Below, piece by piece: positions 4,547 to 10,379 of a DNA stretch of 10,379 nucleotides; position 1 is the first letter of the stretch; every line of letters begins with the position of its first letter. This stretch comes from Desulfuromonadaceae bacterium GWC2_58_13 (GTDB lineage: Bacteria; Desulfobacterota; Desulfuromonadia; Desulfuromonadales; Trichloromonadaceae), in assembly GCA_001825565.1 (NCBI GenBank), contig MHXM01000146.1, forward strand, positions 953 to 11,331, in the 5' to 3' direction. Position numbers and translations under genes: made by a program. The notes under the pieces are model-generated. The model saw only the letters and a list, made by a program, of their open reading frames with translations, was not told where the DNA came from and did no database searches.

Positions 4547-7342
4547 ATGCCGAATGGCGAATTATACTGGCGCGCGGCAGACCAGATCAGCCGTCTGAAC
4601 GAGTTGATCACCTGCGACCCCCAGACGAAGGACCTGCCCCTGCGCCGGGATGTCCGGTCGCTGGGCTATCTGCTCGGCACGGTGATTAAAGAGCAGGCCG
4701 GGCAGAAAACCTTTGACCGGGAAGAGCGGCTCAGGCGCCTGTCCATCCGCCATCGGGAGATGGAGAACACTCTCGGCATCGAGCAGACCGGCGGCGACGC
4801 CGAACGCGAACTCCTACGCCAGGCGGTCGACATCATCGCCGAAATGAGCCTGGCCGAGGCTTACCATATCATCAAGGCTTTCGCCACTTTTTTCGAACTT
4901 ACCAACCTGGCGGAGAGTCGACACCAAAAACGACGCAGCCAAGCCCACCAGGCCAACAATGCCCCGGAAAAGCCGGGAACCATCCGGGCCACCCTGCAAC
5001 GGATGAAAGACGCCGGACACTCCGCCGATCAGGCCCTGGACTGGCTGCGCCGCATCGAAGTCACTCCGGTGTTCACCGCCCACCCCACCGAGGTGGCCAG
5101 GCGTGTGGTGCTGTTCAAGCGTCGCCGCATCGCCGCCGAACTGGAAAGGCTCGACCGGCTGCCCCTGTCCGAAACCGACGTGGAACGCGGTCAGCAGGCC
5201 ATACTGGCCGAGATCACCGCGCTCTGGCAATCGGACGAAGTGCGCCGGAATACGCCGGAGGTCCACGACGAAATCGTCATGGGACTCGATCATTACTCGG
5301 TTTCGCTTTTCGCCCCGATCGCCTGGCTTTACGAATCGATTGCCCGGCATTTCAACGAAGTCTTCCAGGTCGAGCTTTCCCCGGCGGATTTCCCCACCCT
5401 GTTGCGGTTCGGTTCCTGGATCGGCGGCGACCGGGACGGCAATCCTTTCGTCACCCCGGAAAGCACCCGCGACGCGCTACAACAGGCCCGGGAAAAGATT
5501 CTGAGCGACTACCTCGACTCGCTGGAACAGTTACGCCAGTTGCTGACCCCCTCGACCCACCAGGTCGGCGCTTTCGCCCCGTTGCAGCGGGCTCTGGAAG
5601 CCTACCGGCACGAATTCCCGGAGGCCGTGGCCGAGATCGACCGGCTGCCGCATGGGGAGCTGAATCGTCGCCTGCTGGCTCTGATGCGCCACCGCCTGCG
5701 CCACGCTCTGGTCGACCCGGCCAACCCGGATGCCTACCCGGACGAAGAGGCCTTCGCCCGAGACCTGCGGCTGCTGAACGACAGCCTGTGCGCTTGCGGC
5801 GCAAGGAGACTGGCCCGCCAACTGGTCGAACCGCTGCGCCGGCAACTGACCACTTTCGGCTTCCATCTGCACACTCTCGACATCCGCCAGCATGCGCGAA
5901 TCCATGCCCGGGCCCTGGCCGAACTGGCCGCCGGCGCCGGGCATGCCGCCGACCCCGAGGATCCCCTGCCGGCGCCGCCGTCGCCGCAGACCGGTGCCCT
6001 GCTCGAAACCCTGCGCGCCATCGCCGAGCTGAAAAACGACTTTCCGCCAAAAGCCATCCGCAGTTACATCATCAGCGGCGCCAGTTCGGTGCAGGACGTG
6101 CTGTCGCTGGTCTGGCTGATGGAGATGGGAGGGATTTCGGTCGCTGCCCGGCCGGAGAAGAAGGATCCGGGATTGATGCCGGTCCCCCTGTTCGAGTCGA
6201 TCGAAGACCTGCGCAACGCCCCCGGAATCTGCCGCGACCTCTGGAGCCGGAACGATTATGCGCCCTATCTCGATTCCTGGGACCGCTGGCAGGAAGTGAT
6301 GCTCGGCTATTCCGATTCCAACAAGGACGGCGGCATGCTCACCAGCAGTTGGGAGATTTTCAAGACCCACCGGGCCTTGCACCGGGTCGCCGACGAGTGC
6401 GGCATCAAACTGCGCCTCTTTCACGGCCGTGGCGGCACCGTCGGCCGTGGCGGCGGCCCAACTCACCGGGCCATCATCGCCCAGCCGGAAGGGGCGTTCA
6501 CCGGTTCCTTCAAACTCACCGAACAGGGCGAAGTGATCAATTTCAAGTATTCGGACCCGGCCCTGGCCGGGCGCAATCTCGAACTGATGATCGCCGCGTC
6601 CCTTGAAGCGGTCGCCCGCACCGGCCTGGTCGAAGCCGCCGCCGAGAGCGATTGGGAAACCGCCCTGGAAGAGATGTCGGCTTGCGCTTTCGCCTGCTAC
6701 CGGGCCAGGATTGCCGATAACCCGGATATTCTTCCTTATTTCGAACAGGCCACCCCGGTGCAGGAATTCGAGCTGGCCAAGATCGGTTCGCGACCCTCGC
6801 GACGCAGCCAGGGACGCAGCCTTGACGACCTGAGGGCCATCCCCTGGGGCTTCGGCTGGATTCAGAGCCGACTGCTGATCCCGGCCTGGTTCGGAGTCGG
6901 CACCGCTTTCGAAACCTTCGCCGCCAAAGGGGACGACGCCCGCCGGCTGCTGGGCGCGATGATGAAGCGGTTTCCATTTTTCTTCGACCTGGTGCGCAAC
7001 GTCGAGATGGCCCTGGCCAAGGTCGACATCCCCCTGGCGCGCCACTACGCCAGACTGGTCCAGGATGCCGAACTGCGCCAGCGGGTGCTGCCGATGTTGA
7101 TCGACGAATTCCTGCGCACTCGACGCATGGTCCTGGAGGTGACCGGCCAGCAGAATCTGCTGGAAACCAATCCCGACCTGTCCCATTCGCTGAAACTGCG
7201 CAATCCCTACGTCGACCCCATGAGCCTGATTCAGGTCGAACTGCTGCGCCGCAAACGGGCCGGACAAAACAACGACAAACTCGACCATGCGTTGGCCGCG
7301 ACCATCAACGGCATCGCGGCGGGGCTCAGGAATACCGGATAA
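4547..7342 (+). CDS. ppc: Phosphoenolpyruvate carboxylase, 931 aa
   Basis: Cytoplasmic enzyme that joins bicarbonate to phosphoenolpyruvate to give oxaloacetate and phosphate, refilling the TCA cycle. Motifs in order: VFTAHPTEVARR with catalytic His179 (E. coli His138); GSWIGGDRDGNPFVTP; LHTLDIRQHA; PLFES with metal-binding Glu550; GYSDSNKDGGM with Asp590 and Lys593; FHGRGGTVGRGGGPTH with His626, Arg628 and Arg634; GSRPSRR (Arg749) and LRAIPWGFGWIQSR (Arg763); and the terminal RNTG. Arg634, Lys825, Arg885 and Asn929 line up with the four E. coli residues that bind the inhibitor aspartate, so feedback inhibition is likely. It is somewhat longer than the 883-residue E. coli enzyme, mainly before the first histidine motif and in an Ala/Pro-rich stretch around residues 460-490. 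It is monocistronic by appearance and divergent from xerC. Confidence 0.97.
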   Translation: MPNGELYWRAADQISRLNELITCDPQTKDLPLRRDVRSLGYLLGTVIKEQAGQKTFDREERLRRLSIRHREMENTLGIEQTGGDAERELLRQAVDIIAEMSLAEAYHIIKAFATFFELTNLAESRHQKRRSQAHQANNAPEKPGTIRATLQRMKDAGHSADQALDWLRRIEVTPVFTAHPTEVARRVVLFKRRRIAAELERLDRLPLSETDVERGQQAILAEITALWQSDEVRRNTPEVHDEIVMGLDHYSVSLFAPIAWLYESIARHFNEVFQVELSPADFPTLLRFGSWIGGDRDGNPFVTPESTRDALQQAREKILSDYLDSLEQLRQLLTPSTHQVGAFAPLQRALEAYRHEFPEAVAEIDRLPHGELNRRLLALMRHRLRHALVDPANPDAYPDEEAFARDLRLLNDSLCACGARRLARQLVEPLRRQLTTFGFHLHTLDIRQHARIHARALAELAAGAGHAADPEDPLPAPPSPQTGALLETLRAIAELKNDFPPKAIRSYIISGASSVQDVLSLVWLMEMGGISVAARPEKKDPGLMPVPLFESIEDLRNAPGICRDLWSRNDYAPYLDSWDRWQEVMLGYSDSNKDGGMLTSSWEIFKTHRALHRVADECGIKLRLFHGRGGTVGRGGGPTHRAIIAQPEGAFTGSFKLTEQGEVINFKYSDPALAGRNLELMIAASLEAVARTGLVEAAAESDWETALEEMSACAFACYRARIADNPDILPYFEQATPVQEFELAKIGSRPSRRSQGRSLDDLRAIPWGFGWIQSRLLIPAWFGVGTAFETFAAKGDDARRLLGAMMKRFPFFFDLVRNVEMALAKVDIPLARHYARLVQDAELRQRVLPMLIDEFLRTRRMVLEVTGQQNLLETNPDLSHSLKLRNPYVDPMSLIQVELLRRKRAGQNNDKLDHALAATINGIAAGLRNTG

Positions 7343-7392
7343 AAACAGACGGGACGAATGAATATGCAAGAGGTTTTTCCGCGAGCATGAGC

Positions 7393-7398
7393 TATAAT
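7393..7398 (+). promoter_or_regulatory. Candidate -10 box for the small Cys-rich protein gene
   Basis: A perfect TATAAT sits in the 82-base gap after ppc, about 27 bases before the coding start. No good -35 box is visible at 16-18 bases upstream. No hairpin terminator for ppc can be seen in the gap, so read-through from ppc is also possible. Confidence 0.35.
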
Positions 7399-7424
7399 TT
7401 CTCTCCCCGCCAGAGGAGATCGCC

Positions 7425-7610
7425 ATGGGCCGCCAGACAAATTGTGAAACTCCCAACGACCCTGCCCTGCACATGTGCAAGCTCCGTCAAAAAGGGCTGA
7501 TGGAGGAAATCGACCGGCGCTCGGCCCACCCCACCGTGGCCTGCAACAAGTGCGGAGCCAGGGCCAACGAAAGCCGCAATCTCTGTCAACCTCGCCCTTA
7601 CGAATCTTGA
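7425..7610 (+). CDS. Small Cys-rich protein, 61 aa, possible zinc-ribbon-like
   Basis: I do not recognise a named family, though the style resembles short conserved hypothetical proteins I associate with Geobacter relatives. It has a GAGGAG ribosome-binding site (7413-7418) 6 bases before the ATG. Cysteines lie at 7, 18, 40, 43 and 54, with His16 beside Cys18. The VACNKCGARAN knuckle (40-43) combined with Cys18 (or His16) and Cys54 could hold one zinc or iron atom. There is no signal peptide or membrane segment, so it should be cytoplasmic. Only 8 bases separate its stop from the next start, an HNH protein, suggesting co-expression. The strong ribosome-binding site and metal-ligand pattern argue for a real gene despite its size. 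Confidence 0.7.
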   Translation: MGRQTNCETPNDPALHMCKLRQKGLMEEIDRRSAHPTVACNKCGARANESRNLCQPRPYES

Positions 7611-7618
7611 CCGGCGCC

Positions 7619-7978
7619 ATGAGCTCAAACACACCCATGTCTCTGGGCGAAGCCAGGAAACTTCATGGCGAAAACGGCCGATGGCGCAATTTCGCCCGGC
7701 GCATTCTGCATCATCCGGAAATTCGCCGGCTGCTCTGGCAACGGCAACAGGGACAATGCGCCCACTGCAACAAGCCACTCAAGCCGGCTCGCGTTTCCGT
7801 CCACCATCTCAGCTACGAACATTTCTGCATCACGGACCAGGCTCATCGCGTGCAGGGTCAACGTGGCCTGCTGCCTCCCTGTGGGAACTGTAACCAAGTG
7901 GCCGCCTGCCTCGAACGACTGGCGGCTCTCTGCCGCCTTTGTCATCGTCGTCGGCACCGAACCCATCCCCACGAATAA
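7619..7978 (+). CDS. Small HNH endonuclease-like protein, 119 aa
   Basis: Probable HNH-fold nuclease. Residues 44-66 (QGQCAHCNKPLK then VHHLSY) give the first zinc pair Cys47/Cys50 and the His62-His63 catalytic centre; LCRLCHRRRH at 104-113 gives the second zinc pair Cys105/Cys108 and the final histidines. Between them, where most short HNH domains have an Asn-rich turn, lies a longer segment with Cys70, Cys88, Cys91 and Cys97 that may bind a second metal. Residues 20-43 are basic and helical (RWRNFARRILHHPEIRRLLWQR), suited to DNA or RNA contact. The frame is open further upstream, inside the preceding gene, but ATG 7619 is the first sensible start after that gene's stop; ATG 7637 is an alternative, as neither has a clear ribosome-binding site. 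No toxin partner, restriction or phage genes are nearby, so the target is unknown. Confidence 0.75.
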   Translation: MSSNTPMSLGEARKLHGENGRWRNFARRILHHPEIRRLLWQRQQGQCAHCNKPLKPARVSVHHLSYEHFCITDQAHRVQGQRGLLPPCGNCNQVAACLERLAALCRLCHRRRHRTHPHE

Positions 7979-8005
7979 CAACGCTTCATCGCTCGCCTTT
8001 AGTCG

Positions 8006-8034
8006 TTGACGCTCCCCGACCCGCATGCCATAAT
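8006..8034 (+). promoter_or_regulatory. Sigma70 promoter for the hydrolase-YjbQ-DUF362 operon
   Basis: TTGACG (8006-8011) and CATAAT (8029-8034) are separated by the ideal 17 bases in the 85-base gap after the HNH gene. The start of transcription would fall near 8041, giving a leader of only about 23 bases. Confidence 0.7.
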
Positions 8035-8039
8035 CGCTT

Positions 8040-8052
8040 CTCCCGAGGGAGG
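8040..8052 (+). promoter_or_regulatory. Ribosome-binding site of the hydrolase gene within a small inverted repeat
   Basis: GAGGGAGG (8045-8052) precedes the ATG at 8064 by 11 bases, rather long spacing. CTCC at 8040-8043 is complementary to GGAG at 8048-8051 across a 4-base loop, so the extreme 5' end of the transcript could mask this site. Confidence 0.4.
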
Positions 8053-8063
8053 TCAGGTCATAT

Positions 8064-8894
8064 ATGTATATTCTTTTCGCCCTGTTAGCCGCCGTGCTTG
8101 GAATTTGCGCCTGGTTTGTCGCCAGCAGCAGTCTGTTCGCCTGGTACGAACAGGTCAACCGACAGCCGCAACTGATGACCGATCGTTTCACCCTGAAGCG
8201 GCTCTGGTTTGCCCTGCGCTTCATGGCCCTGGAGACCGGCTGCCTGTTTCTCACCGTGCTGCTGCACCCCCTGGGCTGGCTGCGTCCCTGGAATCGCCGG
8301 GTTGGCCGGGAAACGACTCCGGTGATCCTGCTGCACGGGCTCTTCCACAACCGGGCCTGCTGGCTGTGGCTGCGGCTGCGCCTGCGGCTGCTCGGCATCC
8401 GCTCGCTGCACAGCATCAACCTTCCTCCCTGGAAAGATGTCGAATCCCTCACCGAACGTGTCGCCAAGAAAGTCGACGAACTGCGCCACGCCAGCGGCGT
8501 ATCCAAAGTCCACCTGATCGGCCACTCGATGGGCGGCATCATCGCCCGCAACTACCTGCAGATTCGCGGCGGGGCTCAAAAAGTCGACCACTGCGTGCTC
8601 ATCGCCTCGCCCAACCGCGGCTCAAAACTGGCCGCCCTGGCCCTGTCGCCGCTGGCAACCGTCCTGATGCCGGGCTCGGAGTTGCTGCAGCGTCTGGACG
8701 CAGCACCGATTCCCCCGTCCGCCAAGGTGACAACCATCTACAGCCGCCACGACAACATCGTGCTGCCGCCGGAAAGCGCCCGCTTCGAAGAAACCGAAAA
8801 CATTGAACTAACGGGGGCCGGCCACACCACCCTGCTGTACCATCCCCAAACCGTGAAGATTCTCCACCGCATCCTGCGCGGAGAGACCCCATGA
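8064..8894 (+). CDS. Membrane-anchored alpha/beta hydrolase (lipase/esterase-like), 276 aa
   Basis: A serine hydrolase of the alpha/beta fold. Residues 1-23 form a hydrophobic N-terminal anchor, and a second hydrophobic stretch lies at about 48-71, so it is probably held at the inner membrane. The catalytic triad is clear: Ser155 in GHSMGG, Asp230 in YSRHDNIV and His254 in GAGHTTLL. HGLF (91-94) forms the oxyanion-hole turn. The HGLFHNRACW opening and PNRGSKLA segment resemble triacylglycerol lipase or permease-associated lipases, but the substrate (lipid ester, PHA-like, or other) cannot be read from sequence. It is the first gene of an operon: its stop overlaps the YjbQ start by 4 bp. It has its own promoter and no cognate lipase foldase nearby. 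Confidence 0.88.
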   Translation: MYILFALLAAVLGICAWFVASSSLFAWYEQVNRQPQLMTDRFTLKRLWFALRFMALETGCLFLTVLLHPLGWLRPWNRRVGRETTPVILLHGLFHNRACWLWLRLRLRLLGIRSLHSINLPPWKDVESLTERVAKKVDELRHASGVSKVHLIGHSMGGIIARNYLQIRGGAQKVDHCVLIASPNRGSKLAALALSPLATVLMPGSELLQRLDAAPIPPSAKVTTIYSRHDNIVLPPESARFEETENIELTGAGHTTLLYHPQTVKILHRILRGETP

Positions 8895-9286
8895 TCACCT
8901 TGGAGATTGCCAGCCGCCGCCAGGTCGAAATGATCGACGTCAGCCACCAGGTCCGCGAAGCGATCCGCCAGTCGGGCATTCGGGCCGGTCTGGCCATGGT
9001 CTTCGCCCCGCACACCACAGCCGCCGTAACCATCAACGAAAATGCCGACCCCGACGTGGTCGGCGACCTGATCATGGAATTGAACAAAATTGTCCCCTTC
9101 GACGACCATTACCGGCACGCCGAGGGAAACAGCGCCGCCCACCTGAAAAGCAGCCTGATCGGCGCCAGCGAAACCCTCGTCGTCGATGAAGGAGCCCCGG
9201 TGCTCGGCACCTGGCAGGGGATCTACTTCTGCGAATTCGACGGCCCGAGGCGGCGCCAGCTGCATATCCAGATCATCGGCACATGA
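8891..9286 (+). CDS. YjbQ/UPF0047 family protein, 131 aa
   Basis: A member of the compact YjbQ (UPF0047) family, sometimes annotated as secondary thiamine-phosphate synthase because of the weak activity reported for E. coli YjbQ; the true role is unsettled. Family hallmarks are all present: APHTTAAVTINENADPDV (His41), YRHAEGNSAAHLKSSLIG (His76, Glu78, His84) and LGTWQGIYFCEFDGPRRR near the end. The clustered His/Glu residues form a probable metal site, and full length is normal. It starts within the hydrolase stop codon (ATGA, 8891-8894) with GGAGAG (8880-8885) ahead, and ends inside the start of the DUF362 gene by another ATGA overlap. No thiamine biosynthesis genes are visible nearby, and no thiamine riboswitch was seen in the short operon leader. 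Confidence 0.93.
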   Translation: MITLEIASRRQVEMIDVSHQVREAIRQSGIRAGLAMVFAPHTTAAVTINENADPDVVGDLIMELNKIVPFDDHYRHAEGNSAAHLKSSLIGASETLVVDEGAPVLGTWQGIYFCEFDGPRRRQLHIQIIGT

Positions 9287-10379
9287 AACCACGGGTTTCC
9301 CTGCGGGCGGCCGCCAGCTACGACCGCTCCGCGATCGAAGCGGCCCTGACCGAACTGCTCGCCCCCTTGGGTGGCATGGATGCCTTTGTCAAGCCGGGGC
9401 AGAAGGTGCTGCTCAAGCCCAATCTGCTGTCGGCCAAACTCCCGGAAAAAGCCGTCACCACCCACCCCGAAGTAGTGCGGGCGGTCATCCGTCTGGTCCA
9501 GCGATCCGGCGGCGTGGTCGCGGTGGGGGACTCGCCGGGCGTCGGCGCCCCCCGTCAGGTGGCGGCGCGCTGCGGCATTCTGTCGGTCATCGAAGAAACC
9601 GGCGCGGTCTTTGCCCCTTTTAGCGAATCGGTCAAAGTCCGCCCCTCCGGAACCACCTTTCACGAACTGGAAATCGCCCGCGACATCCTCGATGCCGACG
9701 TCGTCATCAACCTGCCCAAGCTGAAAACCCACCAGATGATGGGCCTGACCTGCGCCGTCAAAAACCTGTTCGGCGCCGTGGTCGGCATGCGCAAGCCGCG
9801 CCTTCACCTGCAGGCTGGAACCGACAAGGCCTTCTTCGCTTTGATGCTGCTCGAACTGGCCGAGCACATCCGCCCCGCGCTTACGATCGTCGACGCCGTC
9901 ATCGGCATGGAAGGGGACGGCCCCGGCAGCGGCGATCCGGTTCACATCGGCGTCCTGCTGGCCGGCGCCGATCCGCTGGCGGTGGATACGGTAGCCGCCG
10001 ACCTGGTGCGGATGCCGGCGGAGCTGATCTGGCCACAGAAAATCGCCCAACAGACCGGCCGCCTCGGTAGCCGCATGGACGAAGTAGAAATCGTCGGCGA
10101 TGAGTTGGATGGACTGCGCCCCCCCAGCTTCCGGGCTTCGAAAGTCGCCGACGTCAATTTCGGCCTCCCGCCTTTTCTCCGGAACCGCCTGCACCGCAGC
10201 CTGACCGCCCTGCCCGCCGTGGACCTTGCGCGCTGCGAAGCCTGCGGCCTGTGCGTCCAGCATTGTCCCCCCGAGGCCATGCGCATCTCCGGCGGCCGCC
10301 TGCTCATCGATTACCAGCGCTGCATCGGCTGTTTCTGCTGTCAGGAACTCTGCCCGAAAAACGCCATCCTGACCCGTCA
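9283..10379 (+). CDS. DUF362 iron-sulfur protein with 2[4Fe-4S] ferredoxin domain, 3' end outside window
   Basis: At least 365 residues, open to the window edge. Residues 1 to about 290 are the DUF362 domain, with LLKPNLL near residue 45, NLPKLKTH (143-150), the following GLTCAVKNLFGAVVG, and GMEGDGPGSGDP (about 208-219). The C-terminal part holds two classic cluster motifs, CxxCxxCxxxCP at Cys318/321/324/328 and again at Cys347/350/353/357, with Cys352 as an extra. This is the known DUF362-plus-ferredoxin fusion, predicted to be a cytoplasmic redox protein; no reaction is established. The first ATG overlaps the YjbQ stop (9283-9286), so the three genes are translationally coupled. Neither signal peptide nor membrane segment is visible. 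The final Cys motif is complete, so only a short tail is probably missing. Confidence 0.92.
   Translation, partial: MKPRVSLRAAASYDRSAIEAALTELLAPLGGMDAFVKPGQKVLLKPNLLSAKLPEKAVTTHPEVVRAVIRLVQRSGGVVAVGDSPGVGAPRQVAARCGILSVIEETGAVFAPFSESVKVRPSGTTFHELEIARDILDADVVINLPKLKTHQMMGLTCAVKNLFGAVVGMRKPRLHLQAGTDKAFFALMLLELAEHIRPALTIVDAVIGMEGDGPGSGDPVHIGVLLAGADPLAVDTVAADLVRMPAELIWPQKIAQQTGRLGSRMDEVEIVGDELDGLRPPSFRASKVADVNFGLPPFLRNRLHRSLTALPAVDLARCEACGLCVQHCPPEAMRISGGRLLIDYQRCIGCFCCQELCPKNAILTR

Noticed and set aside
5531..7480. 649-codon open frame on the minus strand inside ppc
   Set aside because: It is antisense to an unambiguous ppc, as often happens in GC-rich genes; its protein shows no recognisable motif and no start signal.
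7475..7618. N-terminal extension of the HNH protein into the preceding small gene
   Set aside because: The extension would overlap the 61-aa gene in another frame and lacks a ribosome-binding site; the HNH homology begins after ATG 7619.

Overview
The window looks like a GC-rich (roughly 60% by eye) Gram-negative bacterial chromosome. The mix of an OmpA-type protein with thrombospondin type 3 repeats, a bacterial-type PEP carboxylase, a DUF362 protein with two [4Fe-4S] motifs, and an HNH protein beside a small Cys-rich protein would suit the Desulfuromonadales/Geobacter group of delta-proteobacteria. That placement is inference from gene style, not from a search. No rRNA, tRNA, insertion sequence, phage gene or CRISPR array was seen, so the region reads as ordinary chromosome.

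Layout, left to right. (1) The 3' end of a LolD/MacB-like ABC ATPase overlaps (ATGA) a gene for an outer-membrane beta-barrel protein, forming an envelope-export operon that enters from the left. (2) A monocistronic OmpA-family gene follows with its own promoter, a 14-bp perfect palindrome over the -10 box, and a strong terminator that can serve both strands. (3) On the minus strand, xerC lies upstream of a 2-Cys peroxiredoxin gene; the peroxiredoxin has its own promoter inside an unusual nested inverted repeat. (4) Divergent from xerC is ppc, PEP carboxylase, whose true start is 81 bases inside the longest open frame. (5) A two-gene unit of a 61-aa Cys-rich protein and a small HNH protein follows. 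(6) A promoter then drives a tightly overlapping operon: membrane-anchored alpha/beta hydrolase, YjbQ-family protein, and DUF362 ferredoxin-like protein, which runs off the right edge.

Functional picture. Groups 1 and 2 concern the outer membrane and its tie to peptidoglycan. Peroxiredoxin handles peroxide, XerC resolves chromosome dimers, and ppc supplies oxaloacetate. The last two units are the least understood. I see no convincing new defence or mobile system. The best leads are the small Cys-protein/HNH pair, the hydrolase-YjbQ-DUF362 operon, and the possible read-through hairpin that would hide the peroxiredoxin ribosome-binding site.
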